Of a stretch of DNA of 16,020 nt, positions 15,767 through 16,020 are shown in pieces (position 1 is the first letter of the stretch; each line of letters starts with the position of its first letter). The notes beneath the pieces were generated by a model. That model saw only the letters and a list, made by a program, of their open reading frames with translations, made no database searches and had not been told where the DNA came from. Origin of the DNA: Candidatus Aerophobota bacterium (GTDB taxonomy: Bacteria; Aerophobota; Aerophobia; Aerophobales; B47-G16); assembly GCA_003648815.1 (NCBI GenBank), contig QMPZ01000021.1:1-16020 (forward strand), read 5' to 3'. Position numbers and translations under genes: made by a program.

Positions 15767-15794
15767 ATTATAATGTATTTTGTTTGGATGTCAA
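15767..15794 (-). promoter_or_regulatory. Near-perfect sigma70 promoter of operon 2
   Basis: On the minus strand TTGACA (15794-15789), a 16-bp spacer and TATAAT (15772-15767) match both consensus hexamers exactly. The region downstream is AT-rich. The nearest heptad unit is about 70 nt upstream of the -35 box. This is the strongest predicted promoter in the window and drives the SBP-oppB-oppC-oppF-oppD operon. Confidence 0.7.
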
Positions 15795-15864
15795 CATTTG
15801 TAGCTCTTTTTGTGTTAACTCCAAAAATCAGGTGATTTTTTAACCAGGCAGGGTGAAAGTAGGG

Positions 15865-16020
15865 AGTGAAGAGTGAAGAGTGAAGGGTGAAGGGTGAAGA
15901 GTGAAGGGTGAAGTGTAAAGAGTAAAGGGTGAAGAGTAAAGGGTGAAGAGTGAAGTGTAAAGAGTAAAGAGTGAAGAGTGAAGAGTGAAGTGTAAAGAGT
16001 AAAGAGTGAAGAGTGAAGGG
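15865..16020 (-). repeat. Heptad tandem repeat array 3, continuing past the window
   Basis: Twenty-two uninterrupted in-phase 7-bp units of plus-strand form DGTRAAG (AGTGAAG, GGTGAAG, TGTAAAG, AGTAAAG), plus two bases of the next at the edge. Only positions 1 and 4 vary. A degraded extension (GGGTGAAAGTAGGG) lies at 15851-15864. Relative to operon 2 it is C-rich on the coding strand (CTTCACT-like), the same sense as arrays 1 and 2 relative to their genes. Confidence 0.9.

Noticed and set aside
15865..16020. CRISPR array
   Set aside because: The period is 7 bp with no unique spacers and no cas genes. It is a simple heptad tandem repeat.

Overview
The window is bacterial DNA of intermediate GC content, densely packed with genes. 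Neither substrate-binding protein has a lipobox cysteine after its signal peptide; both have ordinary Sec-type leaders. That fits free periplasmic binding proteins in a diderm (outer-membrane) bacterium. The gene set (peptide/nickel-type transporters, a GH130 enzyme, a polyprenyl-phosphate sugar transferase) suggests a carbohydrate-using, probably fermentative bacterium. I cannot name the phylum from sequence alone.

Layout: (1) 1-504, non-coding: a degenerate inverted repeat, a 7-bp tandem repeat (CACCCTT-like), a promoter and a leader. (2) 505-7530, plus-strand operon 1: GH130 mannoside phosphorylase/hydrolase, an unrecognised probable (alpha/alpha)-barrel protein, a family-5 substrate-binding protein (SBP), and OppB- and OppC-type permeases. 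It has no ATPase genes. (3) 7531-7896: a second heptad repeat, a promoter, and a leader containing a palindromic element. (4) 7897-9210: a lone polyprenyl glycosylphosphotransferase. (5) 15512-9222, minus-strand operon 2: SBP, OppB, OppC, OppF and OppD, a complete ABC importer that converges on the sugar transferase with an 11-nt gap. (6) 15513-16020: the operon 2 leader with an AT-rich hairpin, a near-perfect sigma70 promoter, and a third heptad array running off the window edge.

How the genes fit together: the two importers are paralogous. Gene order is the same (SBP, hairpin, B, C), both OppC proteins carry the same extra domain of about 70 residues, and both SBPs share the family motifs. 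Operon 1 adds two probably cytoplasmic enzymes, so its likely job is to import an oligosaccharide, perhaps a mannoside, and cleave it inside the cell. Because operon 1 lacks ATPases, the OppD/OppF pair of operon 2 may energise both importers.

The most unusual feature is in the non-coding DNA. All three transcription units are preceded by the same heptad repeat in the same sense relative to the gene (C-rich on the coding strand). Each array lies just upstream of a TTGACA-type promoter, and each promoter is followed by a leader of roughly 180-250 nt.
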